Source: Sphingomonadales bacterium (GTDB lineage: Bacteria > Pseudomonadota > Alphaproteobacteria > Sphingomonadales > Sphingomonadaceae). From it: a stretch of DNA of 64,000 nt. The position numbers and the translations under genes were made by a program. Positions 38,473 through 51,922 of the stretch are shown here, one piece after another (position 1 is the first letter of the stretch; each line of letters opens with the position of its first letter). The stretch is taken from the NCBI GenBank assembly GCA_017302615.1, contig JAFLDB010000007.1:91014-155013 (forward strand), in the 5' to 3' direction. The notes under the pieces were generated by a model, which saw only the letters and a program-made list of their open reading frames with translations, was not told the origin of the DNA and made no database searches.

Positions 38473-38627
38473 TTCTCTCTCCCCTGTGGTTCGGCCCCGA
38501 AAAGCGGACCATGGCGCTTGCAACCTGCGCCGAATTCGGTATAGGCGCGCCTTCGCGAGCCGCCCGGGCACTTGCCGAGGCGCGCTACTCTTAGACTTTT
38601 TGACTATTTGCAGGAACAGGTGCCGCA

Positions 38628-38807
38628 ATGGCTGTCCCCAAAAGAAAAACCACTCCCAGCCGCCGGGGCATGCGCCGCAGCCACGATGCGCTGAAGGTCG
38701 AAGCGTTCCACGAGTGCCCGAACTGCGGCGAGCTGAAGCGCCCGCACAACCTGTGCCCGGCCTGCGGCCACTACAACGGGCGCGAGATTATCGCGGTCGG
38801 GCTCTAA
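38628..38807 (+). CDS. rpmF: 50S ribosomal protein L32
   Basis: The 59-residue protein begins [20 protein letters not shown] and has two Cys pairs (ECPNCGE and CPACGHYNG) that form the zinc ribbon of L32. It directly precedes plsX, the standard bacterial neighbour. The gene is short and starts 17 nt after a CAGGAACAGG purine tract that serves as the ribosome site. Confidence 0.96.
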   Translation: MAVPKRKTTPSRRGMRRSHDALKVEAFHECPNCGELKRPHNLCPACGHYNGREIIAVGL

Positions 38808-38832
38808 GCCCGTCATACCGGAGTAATCGCGC

Positions 38833-39888
38833 ATGAGCCTGCCGCGTATCGCCGTTGACGCGATGGGCGGGGATGAAGGCGTGCGCGTGATGATCGAAGG
38901 CGCGGCGCTGGCCCGCCGCCGCCACGATCGTTTCAAATTCCTGCTGGTCGGCGATGAACAGCGCATCAAGGATGCGCTGGAGCATCATCCGAACCTGCGC
39001 GGGGCAAGCGAAATCCTGCATTGCGAAGACGTGGTCTCGGGCGATGAAAAACCCACCCAGGCGCTGCGCCGGGCCAAGACCACCTCGATGGGCCTTGCCA
39101 TCAACGCGGTGAAGACCGGCGATGCCGGGGCCGCGGTCAGCGCGGGTAACACCGGCGCGCTGATGGCCATGGCCAAGCTGGCGCTCCGGACCATGCCGGG
39201 GATCGACCGGCCGGCGCTGTCCGCCCTGCTGCCGACGCTGGGCGACAATGACCTCGTCATGCTGGACCTGGGCGCCAACACCGAATGCGATGCCCGCAAC
39301 CTGGTACAGTTCGCGATCATGGGTGCGGCCTATTCGCGGATCGTCACCGGCCGCGATGCTCCCCGGGTCCGGCTGCTCAACATCGGCACCGAGGAAACCA
39401 AGGGCACGGGCGAGTTGCAGGCCGCGGCTGCCCAGCTCAAGGCTGCGGCGGACGAACTGGCAATTGCCTTCGACGGTTTTGTCGAGGCCGACAAACTGGG
39501 CCGCGGCGATGTCGATGTTGTCGTTACCGACGGTTTCTCGGGCAACATTGCCCTCAAGGCCGTGGAAGGCACCGCCCGCTTTGTCGCAGACCTGCTGCGC
39601 CGGGCCTTTGCCAGTTCGCTGCGTTCCAAGTTCGGCTTCCTGGTCTCTCGCCCGGCGACCGAACTGCTCAAGCATCACCTCGATCCCAACAATCACAATG
39701 GCGCGGTGTTCCTGGGGCTGAACGGCGTGGTGGTGAAAAGCCACGGTTCGGCCAGCGCGATCGGGGTGGCCAATGCTGTGGCTGTCACCGCCCGGCTGCT
39801 GGAGGAAAACCTGACCGAGCGGATCGCCGCCGACCTCGCCCGGCTGGGCATGGACAATCTGCGCTCCGTGCCGAAGGCGGCGGAATGA
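38833..39888 (+). CDS. plsX: Phosphate acyltransferase PlsX
   Basis: PlsX makes acyl-phosphate from acyl-ACP for phospholipid synthesis. The 351-residue protein starts [19 protein letters not shown], has [17 protein letters not shown] near 97 and [13 protein letters not shown] near 232. Its stop overlaps the fabH start as ATGA, a common coupling in alphaproteobacteria. Confidence 0.97.
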   Translation: MSLPRIAVDAMGGDEGVRVMIEGAALARRRHDRFKFLLVGDEQRIKDALEHHPNLRGASEILHCEDVVSGDEKPTQALRRAKTTSMGLAINAVKTGDAGAAVSAGNTGALMAMAKLALRTMPGIDRPALSALLPTLGDNDLVMLDLGANTECDARNLVQFAIMGAAYSRIVTGRDAPRVRLLNIGTEETKGTGELQAAAAQLKAAADELAIAFDGFVEADKLGRGDVDVVVTDGFSGNIALKAVEGTARFVADLLRRAFASSLRSKFGFLVSRPATELLKHHLDPNNHNGAVFLGLNGVVVKSHGSASAIGVANAVAVTARLLEENLTERIAADLARLGMDNLRSVPKAAE

Positions 39889-40853
39889 CGCGGCGTTCGG
39901 TCCTGATCGGCACGGGTTCGGCCCTGCCGAAGCGCGCGGTCAGCAATGCGGAACTGGCTGAAACCGTCGATACCAGCGACGAATGGATCGTCGAGCGCAG
40001 CGGGATTCGCCAGCGTCATGTCGCCGGGGAAGGTGAAACCACTTCGACACTGGCGATTGCCGCGGCCCGCGCCGCGCTGGAAGCCGCCGGAGTTGACGGA
40101 ACCGACATCGGCCTGATCGTGCTCGCCACGACCACGCCGGACCAGACCTTTCCCGCCACGGCCACGATCGTGCAGGACGCGATCGGGGCGAACGGCGGGA
40201 TCGCCTTCGATGTGGCGGCTGTCTGCTCGGGCTTTCTCTATGCCCTGGGGGTTGCCGATTCGATGCTGCGGGCCGGCATGGCCAGCCGCGCGCTGGTGAT
40301 CGGGGCGGAGACGATGACCCGCCTGCTCGACTGGGAAGACCGCACCACCTGCGTGCTGTTCGGCGACGGGGCCGGGGCCGTTGTACTGGAAGCGCGTGAC
40401 GTGGCCGGGGACGGTCCGGGCGTGCTGGCGACGCACCTCCATGCCGATGGTGCGCATAACGAGCTGCTCTATGTCGATGGGGGGCCTTCGACGACGCAGA
40501 CGGTCGGCCACCTCAGGATGAAGGGGCGCGAGGTGTTCCGCCATGCCGTCGTCAACCTGGCCGACGTGCTGGGCAATGTCCTCGCCGAAGTGGGACTGAC
40601 TTCGGCCGATGTCGACTGGGTCGTGCCGCACCAGGCCAACCAGCGCATCCTCGATGCTACGGCCAAGAAGCTGGGTCTGCCGCCGGAAAAGGTGGTGGTG
40701 ACGGTCGATCGCCACGCCAACACCTCGGCTGCGTCGGTGCCGCTGGCGCTGGATGTCGCTACCCGTGACGGACGGATCAAGCCGGGCGACCTGATCGTGC
40801 TGGAAGCGATGGGCGGCGGTTTCACCTGGGGTGCCAGCCTCATCCGGGTTTGA
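39885..40853 (+). CDS. fabH: 3-oxoacyl-ACP synthase III
   Basis: FabH starts fatty acid chains by condensing acetyl-CoA with malonyl-ACP. The 322-residue protein has the catalytic triad as Cys in [13 protein letters not shown] near 114, His in VPHQANQRI near 248 and Asn in [13 protein letters not shown] near 278. It is translationally coupled to plsX. Confidence 0.97.
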   Translation: MTRRSVLIGTGSALPKRAVSNAELAETVDTSDEWIVERSGIRQRHVAGEGETTSTLAIAAARAALEAAGVDGTDIGLIVLATTTPDQTFPATATIVQDAIGANGGIAFDVAAVCSGFLYALGVADSMLRAGMASRALVIGAETMTRLLDWEDRTTCVLFGDGAGAVVLEARDVAGDGPGVLATHLHADGAHNELLYVDGGPSTTQTVGHLRMKGREVFRHAVVNLADVLGNVLAEVGLTSADVDWVVPHQANQRILDATAKKLGLPPEKVVVTVDRHANTSAASVPLALDVATRDGRIKPGDLIVLEAMGGGFTWGASLIRV

Positions 40854-40883
40854 GCAACAGCGGATAAGTTGCCGAAATTGCGC

Positions 40884-40898
40884 GATTGCATTGCAATC
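40884..40898. promoter_or_regulatory. Palindrome upstream of ihfA
   Basis: GATTGC and GCAATC are perfect inverted arms around ATT, in the 107-bp gap between fabH and ihfA. It could be a regulator site or part of the ihfA promoter. It is too short to call with confidence. Confidence 0.3.
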
Positions 40899-40960
40899 AT
40901 GCGACAGATTTGCAAGACAACTGCCTGAGAGGTCGCGACTCTGGCTATGGAAAGGTGCTG

Positions 40961-41257
40961 GTGCGCTCCATGACTACACTCACTCGGGCAGATCTTGCCG
41001 AAGCTCTCAACCGCAAGCTTGGTCTTTCGCGGTCAGACTCGCTCTCGATGGTCGAATCGATCCTTGAACACATGTCTTCCGCGCTTGAGCAAGGCGAAAA
41101 CGTCAAGATTTCCGGCTTTGGCACGTTCCTGCTGCGCGACAAGGCTCAGCGGATCGGGCGCAATCCCAAGACCGGCGTCGAAGTGCCGATCACCCCGCGG
41201 CGGGTGCTGACGTTCCGGGCCAGCCAGATGCTGAAGGAACGGATCGCGAGGGGATGA
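40961..41257 (+). CDS. ihfA: Integration host factor subunit alpha
   Basis: IHF alpha pairs with IHF beta to bend DNA. The 98-residue protein has [37 protein letters not shown] near 50 and the DNA-wrapping arm [21 protein letters not shown] chose GTG at 40961 over ATG at 40970 because GGAAAGG ends 5 nt before the GTG but 14 nt before the ATG, and sphingomonad IHF alpha often starts MRS. Its stop overlaps the MerR gene as ATGA. Confidence 0.95.
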   Translation: MRSMTTLTRADLAEALNRKLGLSRSDSLSMVESILEHMSSALEQGENVKISGFGTFLLRDKAQRIGRNPKTGVEVPITPRRVLTFRASQMLKERIARG

Positions 41258-41694
41258 CGGATACCGGGTCCTCTGCTGAAACCGTGCAAGGTCAAGGCTT
41301 TGCCGATGGCAAGGATCCGGAAGCCCTGCGCACGATTGGCGAGGTGGCCAAGGCGTTGGGAATCCGGCAGCATGTGCTGCGATACTGGGAAGAACAGTTC
41401 CCGATGCTCAGGCCGCTGAAACGCAGCGGTGGGCGGCGGTATTACCGGGCTCAGGACATCCAGCTGGTCGAGACGATCGACCGGCTGGTCCACCGCGAAG
41501 GCTATACCCTAAAGGGTGCGAAAAAGGCGCTTCAAGGCCGACACCGCACTATCACCGATAGCACACCGGAGGCACCTCAGGCCCCTCCCGCCGCCACTGA
41601 ACCGCCGCTCTCCGCGATCAGCGCCAATTTTGCCCTGCGCGCGCGGTTGATTGCGCTGCGCACTACACTGGTCAACGCGCTGCACGAGGCCTAG
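41254..41694 (+). CDS. MerR-family regulator
   Basis: The 146-residue protein has the MerR helix-turn-helix [20 protein letters not shown] near residue 27 and [19 protein letters not shown] near 61, then an Ala/Pro-rich C-terminal tail without the effector Cys of metal sensors. This small MerR beside ihfA is a conserved alphaproteobacterial arrangement. Target genes are unknown. Confidence 0.9.
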   Translation: MTDTGSSAETVQGQGFADGKDPEALRTIGEVAKALGIRQHVLRYWEEQFPMLRPLKRSGGRRYYRAQDIQLVETIDRLVHREGYTLKGAKKALQGRHRTITDSTPEAPQAPPAATEPPLSAISANFALRARLIALRTTLVNALHEA

Positions 41695-41701
41695 AAGCCA
41701 C

Positions 41702-41717
41702 CCTCACGAGAGTGAGG
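41702..41717 (+). promoter_or_regulatory. Hairpin overlapping the ribosome site of the aldehyde dehydrogenase gene
   Basis: CCTCAC and GTGAGG pair around a GAGA loop. The 3' arm is the purine tract GTGAGGAA that would serve the ATG at 41727, so pairing could hide it. The hairpin could also act as a weak terminator for the MerR gene. Confidence 0.5.
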
Positions 41718-41726
41718 AATACCCCC

Positions 41727-43160
41727 ATGACACAGACCTACGACGCGGATCTCGCGTTGTTCATCAATGGCAGCTGGCAGATCGGCGAAGGGCGCGACCT
41801 GTTCCCGGTGGTCAACCCGGCGAGCGGCGAGACGATTGCCGAAGTGCCGCTGGCCAGCCCGTCGGACCTCGATGCCGCGCTTCATGCCGCCGACGCCGGT
41901 TTCAAGCTGTGGAAGGCCACCCCGGTCGACCAGCGCGCCGCCGTGCTCAAGAAGGCCGCCGCGCTGATCCGCGAGCGGGCCGATGCCATCGCCACCCTGC
42001 TCACCCTGGAACAGGGCAAGGTGATTGCCGAGGCACGGGCCGAAGTCCTGTCCAGCGCCCAGATCTTTGACTGGTGCGCCGAAGAAGCCAGCCGCACCTA
42101 TGGCCGCGTGCTGGTCCGCCCCAGCGGCCAGCGCTCCATGGTGTTGAAGCAGCCGGTCGGCCCGGTCGCGGCGTTCAGCCCGTGGAACTTCCCGGTCTAC
42201 CTGATGGCCAAGAAGCTGGCCCCGGCGCTGGCCGTCGGCTGCTCGGTGATTGCCAAGCCACCCGAGGAAACCCCCGGCTGCACCGGCGCGCTGATGCGCT
42301 GCCTGGCCGATGCCGGTCTGCCGGCGGGCGTGGCGCAGCTGGTCCACGGCGTGCCCGATGCGGTCAGCCGTCACCTGATTGCCAGCCCGGTGATCCGCAA
42401 GGTCAGCTTCACCGGCTCGATTCCGGTCGGCAAGCACCTGATGCGACTGTCGGCCGACAGCCTCAAGCGGGTGACGATGGAACTGGGCGGCCACGCCCCG
42501 GTGCTGGTGTTCGAGGACTGCGATCTGGAGAAGACACTGGACCTGGTCGTGCCGCAGAAGTTCCGCAACGCCGGGCAGGTCTGTGTCAGTCCGACCCGGT
42601 TCTATGTGCAGGAATCGATCTACCAGCGCTTCGTCGACGGCTTTGCTGCCCGCACCCACGGGGTCACGCCGGGGTTCGGCCTGGACGTGGACAGCAAAAT
42701 GGGCCCGCTGGCCAATGTCCGCCGCCCGGCCGCGATCGAGGCGCTGGTCGAGGATGCTGCCGCCAAGGGCGCGCGGGTCATGGCCGGGGGCAAGCGCGGC
42801 AATGCCGGATTCTTCTTCCAGCCGACCCTGCTGGCCGACGTGCCGGACAGTGCCGACATCATGAACAACGAACCGTTCGGACCGGTCGCCGTCGCCGCTC
42901 CGTTCAGCGATCTGGAAGACGCGCTGGGCAAGGCCAACCGCCTGCCCTTCGGTCTGGCCGCCTTTGCCTTCACCGAAAGCCTGCGCACCGCAAACCTGCT
43001 GGGTGACGGGATCGAAAGCGGGATGGTCGGGATCAACACTTTCGCGATCAGCACGGCCGATGCCCCGTTCGGCGGGGTCAAGGATTCGGGCTTCGGCAGC
43101 GAAGGCGGACCGGAAGGGATGGACAGCTACCTCGTCACCAAGGCGGTCCATCAGGCCTGA
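41727..43160 (+). CDS. NAD(P)-dependent aldehyde dehydrogenase (succinate-semialdehyde type)
   Basis: The 477-residue protein has the fold's SPWNFPVYLMAKKLAPAL near 155, MELGGHAPVLVFEDCD with the catalytic Glu near 251 and NAGQVCVSPTRFYV with the nucleophile Cys near 286. The sequence is closest by eye to the succinate-semialdehyde dehydrogenase (GabD) branch. The substrate is not certain from motifs. ATG at 41727 follows a purine tract in the hairpin just upstream. Confidence 0.87.
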   Translation: MTQTYDADLALFINGSWQIGEGRDLFPVVNPASGETIAEVPLASPSDLDAALHAADAGFKLWKATPVDQRAAVLKKAAALIRERADAIATLLTLEQGKVIAEARAEVLSSAQIFDWCAEEASRTYGRVLVRPSGQRSMVLKQPVGPVAAFSPWNFPVYLMAKKLAPALAVGCSVIAKPPEETPGCTGALMRCLADAGLPAGVAQLVHGVPDAVSRHLIASPVIRKVSFTGSIPVGKHLMRLSADSLKRVTMELGGHAPVLVFEDCDLEKTLDLVVPQKFRNAGQVCVSPTRFYVQESIYQRFVDGFAARTHGVTPGFGLDVDSKMGPLANVRRPAAIEALVEDAAAKGARVMAGGKRGNAGFFFQPTLLADVPDSADIMNNEPFGPVAVAAPFSDLEDALGKANRLPFGLAAFAFTESLRTANLLGDGIESGMVGINTFAISTADAPFGGVKDSGFGSEGGPEGMDSYLVTKAVHQA

Positions 43161-43164
43161 GCGA

Positions 43165-43703
43165 TCAGATCGACCCGGGGCCAAGCTCCGGGTCGATATC
43201 GCGCGGGCGGGTCAGGTGGACCAGCTTGCCGCATTTGTCCTTCAAGTCCGACCACTTGTCGATATCCAGTTCCAGCACGGCGAAGGCGGCGGTCGGGAAC
43301 TTGACTTCCACCACGTCGCGCAGCGGGCTGGAGCCGTCGTCCGGAACCAGATCGAAGATCAGGTCTTCCAGCCCCGGGTTGTGGCCGACCATAAGGACGG
43401 CCTTGGGATCGCCCTCGGTCTCGCGCAGCAGGTCGATCAGGGTCGCGCTGCTGGCGAGGTAGATCCGCCGGTCCCAGTTGACCGCGACGGGACGGCCCGC
43501 GGCCTCGCAGGCGATCTCGATCGTCTCGGCGCAGCGGATCGCGGGCGAAGCGATGATCCGGTCCCAGGCCGCGCCATGATCGCGGATGTGGCGGCCCATC
43601 ACCGCCGCGCCCTTCTTGCCGCGCTCGTTGAGCGGACGGTCGAAATCGCGGGCGCGCGGATCGTGCCAGTCGGACTTGGCGTGGCGGAACAGGCCGAGGA
43701 TTT

Positions 43704-43707
<4 letters not shown>
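43165..43707 (-). CDS. sixA: Phosphohistidine phosphatase SixA-like
   Basis: The 180-residue histidine phosphatase begins KILGLFRHAKSDWHDPR, the RHG/RHA motif with Arg8-His9, and keeps a mid-chain RRIYLASSATLID region and VGHNPGLEDL near 85. SixA removes phosphate from His of the phosphotransfer protein ArcB or of the Ntr PTS. The ATG overlaps the helicase stop as ATGA. The long DinG-like gene is upstream. Confidence 0.85.
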
Positions 43708-48064
<4,357 letters not shown>

Positions 48065-48068
<4 letters not shown>

Positions 48069-49768
48069 CTCCGCTTCCAGATCGTCCGGCCTTCCTTGAC
48101 CGTTTCCACCACCCGGATCGAGCGGATGCCATCGACCGGGGTGGTCAGCGGATTGCGGTCGAGGATCACGAAATCGGCCAGCAGCCCGGCCTTGATCCGG
48201 CCCTTGCGGTTCTCCTCGAACACTTGCCAGGCAGGGCCGGTGGTCAGCATCTGCAGCCCTTCATAGGCGCTGAGCCGCTGATCGGGGCCGTTGATGACGC
48301 CCGAAAGCGAGGCGCGGGCCATACTTGACCACAGCTGCACGAACGGATCGAGCCGGGTGACGGGTGCGTCGGAGTGGTTCGAGGGGTGCAGCCCCGCCTT
48401 CATCGCCGCCTTGAACGGGCTGATGAAAGCCACGACCTCCGCCGGGAAGTTGCTGCGGTGAATGTCGGCAAAGTAGAGCGTGTGGTTGGAGAAATAGGCC
48501 GGGCCTACCCCGATCCGGGCATAGGCGGGCAAGTGATCGGGCCGCTGGAATTGCGAGTGGATCACCACCGGGCGGCGGTTGTCGGCGGCCTTGATCCCCA
48601 GCGCGTCAAAGCCCTTGATCGCCATGTCGATCGCCGCATCGCCGTTGGCATGAACGAAAAGCTGCCAGCCGCGCTCGTGCACCAGCCGGGCCTGCTTGTT
48701 GAACTCCTCCTGCGAGACGATCGGCTGGCCGTGCCAGGGGTGATGCCCCTCGGGCGAGCCATTGGCATAGTCCCGCGTGAAATAGGCGGTACGGGCCTGG
48801 GGCGAGCCATCGAGGACGAACTTCACCCCCTGCAGCTTGGTGTGGCCCTGATACTGCCCGAACTTGAGGTCCGGCATGGCCAGCAGCGCATCGAGGCCGC
48901 CAAAGCTGGGCAGGATGGCAAGATCGATCTTCATCCGCTCACGCGCGGCGGGGCTCAGCAGGAACTTCATTTCCCCGATCTGGGTCGCGCCGTCCTGGGC
49001 ATGGGTATAGCCGCGGCTGGCATAGCCCAGCTGCGTGGCATCCAGCGCGCTCAGCATCTGCGCCGCCGTGGGGCGGGGCAGGGCCTGATAGAACGGCATC
49101 AGCGCCGCTTCGAACACCACTCCGTTCACCCGGCCCTTGCCGTCGCGCAGGAACAGGCCCCCCGGCGGATTGGGCGCATCGTCCTTGACCCCGGCAGCGG
49201 CCAGCGCGGCGCTGCTGGCGACCAGGCCGTGGCCGGTGAAGTGGATCAGTACGACCTTGCGCCCCGGAAAGGCCGCGTCGAGATCATCGCGGGTCACGTG
49301 GCGCTTTTCGGCCAGCGGCTCATCCTTGTAATTCCAGCCGATGATCCACTCGGCCTCGCCGATCCCTTTCGCGGCAACGCCCTGCCGCAGCTGGGCGATC
49401 AGCGCGGGAATGTCGCGGGGCGGGGCATCCCCGGCATCAAGGTCCACCCCCGTTTCGATCTGCATCAGCATCGAGAAGTGCGAATGGGCGTCGATGAAAC
49501 CGGGCAGCATGGTCTGCCCCTTGAGGTCACGGTCGGTGGCCGAAGGGCCGGCCAGCTTGCGCGCCTTGGCGAGGCTTCCGGCAAATACGATCTTGCCGCC
49601 GCGCTCGACCACGGCCTGCACCGTCGCGGGCTTGTTGCCCTCCATGGTGATGATTGTGCCGCCGTGCCACAGCGTGGCAGGCTCGGCGGGAGGTTTTGCC
49701 GTCCCCGCCGCTCCGAGCGAAACCATGGCGCACACTGCCACAAGCAGCGTTCCCAGCCTGCCGATCAT
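48065..49768 (-). CDS. Exported amidohydrolase (YtcJ-like)
   Basis: The 567-residue protein has a signal peptide (MIGRLGTLLVAVCAMVSLGA) and the metal motif GFIDAHSHFSML near 93. Later AHSNHSDAP- and NHSDAPVTRLDP-type metal residues follow, and the family's long insertion domain. YtcJ-like members hydrolyse N-acyl or amide substrates, unknown here. The ATG at 49768 follows GAGGGGAC; an earlier in-frame ATG at 49786 would lengthen the signal. It is convergent with the phosphoribosyltransferase gene. Confidence 0.83.
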
Positions 49769-49896
49769 CCTCTTGTCCCCTCGCATCTCTTCCGTCCGGC
49801 AACCATGCACGGCCCTCCGCCAGGGTGCAACCTTCGGCACAACGGGATGACTTCGCGCTTGCGAAACCGGCGCATTCGCGCAAAGGCGCGGGCACT

Positions 49897-51489
49897 ATGA
49901 CCGATGAAGCACTCCTTTCCGCCGCACAGGTTTCCAAGGCTTGGCCCTTCGAGGAAGCGCGCAAGCTGCTGAAGCGGTATCCGGCAGGCAAACCGGGCGG
50001 GGCGCCGGTGCTGTTCGAGACGGGCTATGGTCCATCCGGCCTGCCGCACATCGGCACGTTCCAGGAAGTGCTGCGCACCACGCTGGTCCGCCGCGCCTAT
50101 GAGACGCTGACCGGCGGCGCGCCGACGCGTCTCGTTGCCTTCAGCGATGACATGGACGGGCTGCGCAAGGTGCCGGACAATGTTCCCAACCAGGGCCTGC
50201 TGACCGCCTATCTGGGCCACCCGCTGAGCCGGATTCCCGATCCGTTCGGGAAGTACGAGAGCTTTGCACATCACAACAACGCGATGCTGCGCGAGTTCCT
50301 CGACCGGTTCGGGTTCGATTACGAGTTCGTTTCGTCGAGCGACCAGTACAATTCCGGGGCCTTCGACGATGCTCTGCGCGGCATCCTGCGCCACTGGCAG
50401 GCGATCATGGACATCATGCTGCCGACCCTGCGCGAAGAGCGCCGCCAGACCTATTCCCCGGTCCTGCCGGTCAGCCCCAAGACCGGACAGGTGCTGCAGG
50501 TGCCGGTCGAAGTGGTCGATGCCGAGGCGGGCCTGGTCCGTTTCGAGGATCACGGCGAATTGGTCGAAAGCTGCATCCTCGGCGGCAATTCCAAGCTGCA
50601 GTGGAAGGTCGATTGGGCGATGCGTTGGGTCGCGCTGGGCGTCGATTACGAGATGTGTGGCAAGGACCTGACCGATTCCGTGCGCGAAAGCGGACGGATC
50701 ACCCGCGCGCTCGGGGCTACGCCGCCCGAGGGGCTGATCTATGAGCTGTTCCTTGACGAGGAAGGCCAGAAGATCTCCAAGTCCAAGGGCAACGGCCTGA
50801 CGATCGATCAGTGGCTGACCTATGGCAGCGAGGAGAGCCTGGGGCTGTTCCTGTTCCGCGAACCGAAGAGTGCCAAGAGCCTGCATACCGGGATCATCGC
50901 CAAGAACGTCGATGAATACTGGCAGTTTCGCGAGAAGCTGCCGAGCCAGCCGATCGAGCAGCAGCTGGGCAACCCGGTCTGGCACCTGCTGCGCGCCAAC
51001 GGCTATCACGGCGGTGATGGCGACAAGCTGCCGGTTACCTATGGCCTGCTGCTCAATCTGGTCGGCGTGCTGGGGGCCCAGGCAACGCGCGAGCAGGTAT
51101 GGTCCTACCTGGGCAATTATGTCGCCGATGCCGATCCGGCTCGGCACCCCGAACTGGACAAGCTGGTGACCAATGCGCTGGCCTATAACCGCGACCTGAT
51201 CGCGCCCACGCTCAAGCGGCGGAGGCCCGAGGGCGGGGAAGCGGCGGCGCTGGCCGCGCTGGACGAGGAACTGGCCGCCACCAGCGACGATGCCACGGCG
51301 GAAGAACTGCAGAACATCGTCTATGAGATCGGCAAGGACCCGCATTACGGGTTCGAGCAGCTGCGCGACTGGTTCAAATGCCTGTACGAGACTCTGCTTG
51401 GCTCCAGCCAGGGACCGCGCATGGGCAGCTTTATCGCGCTTTACGGCATTGCCAATACCCGCAAGCTGATCGCCGAGGCGCTGGCCTAG
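49897..51489 (+). CDS. lysK: Lysyl-tRNA synthetase, class I
   Basis: This charges tRNA-Lys. The 530-residue protein is class I: ETGYGPSGLPHIGTFQEVL near 42 (HIGH-type) and KISKSKGNGL near 291 (KMSKS-type) replace the class II motifs of most bacteria. Archaea, spirochaetes and many alphaproteobacteria share this form. No class II lysS is in the window. The gene stop shares CTAG with the convergent PilZ gene. Confidence 0.94.
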   Translation: MTDEALLSAAQVSKAWPFEEARKLLKRYPAGKPGGAPVLFETGYGPSGLPHIGTFQEVLRTTLVRRAYETLTGGAPTRLVAFSDDMDGLRKVPDNVPNQGLLTAYLGHPLSRIPDPFGKYESFAHHNNAMLREFLDRFGFDYEFVSSSDQYNSGAFDDALRGILRHWQAIMDIMLPTLREERRQTYSPVLPVSPKTGQVLQVPVEVVDAEAGLVRFEDHGELVESCILGGNSKLQWKVDWAMRWVALGVDYEMCGKDLTDSVRESGRITRALGATPPEGLIYELFLDEEGQKISKSKGNGLTIDQWLTYGSEESLGLFLFREPKSAKSLHTGIIAKNVDEYWQFREKLPSQPIEQQLGNPVWHLLRANGYHGGDGDKLPVTYGLLLNLVGVLGAQATREQVWSYLGNYVADADPARHPELDKLVTNALAYNRDLIAPTLKRRRPEGGEAAALAALDEELAATSDDATAEELQNIVYEIGKDPHYGFEQLRDWFKCLYETLLGSSQGPRMGSFIALYGIANTRKLIAEALA

Positions 51490-51866
51490 ACCCTGCCGGC
51501 AACCCAGTCGCGCGCGGCGCGGCGGTGCAGTTCGGTATCGTCCGGCAGCGGCGAGTCTTCGGCCAGCCGCCGGGTAGCGATGACCCAGTCATCCGGGATC
51601 GGTTCTTCGAACCGCACTCCGGCAAGGCTGTCGCGGACCCAGACGATCTGTCCGAAAGCCTCATGGCCAGCCCATTGCAGCAAGGCCTTGCCGGTATGGC
51701 AATCGAGTCCCGGCTTGCCGACCCGCGCACCGCCTGCCGAGAGGTCGATCAGGGCGACGCGGTGTTCGTCGTGGAGTGTGATCAGCTTGGCCGGCAAGCG
51801 TACGCGCAGCCGGGCATGGGCGCGCTTGCCCACGGCGACCAGTTCGGATGGATCGGGCCGGATCAT
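51486..51866 (-). CDS. PilZ-domain protein
   Basis: The 126-residue protein has HARLRVRLPAKLI near 20 and LIDLSAGGARVG near 42, the RxxxR and D-x-S-x-x-G motifs that bind cyclic di-GMP. It is a single small PilZ domain and probably a c-di-GMP receptor or adaptor. The ATG at 51866 was picked for the ribosome site; a TTG upstream is also in frame. Confidence 0.78.
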   Translation of the reverse strand: MIRPDPSELVAVGKRAHARLRVRLPAKLITLHDEHRVALIDLSAGGARVGKPGLDCHTGKALLQWAGHEAFGQIVWVRDSLAGVRFEEPIPDDWVIATRRLAEDSPLPDDTELHRRAARDWVAGRV

Positions 51867-51922
51867 GGCAGGCAGCCTGCCATGACAGTCCAAATCCAGT
51901 GTTTCCCCCGGCCCTGGGGAAT

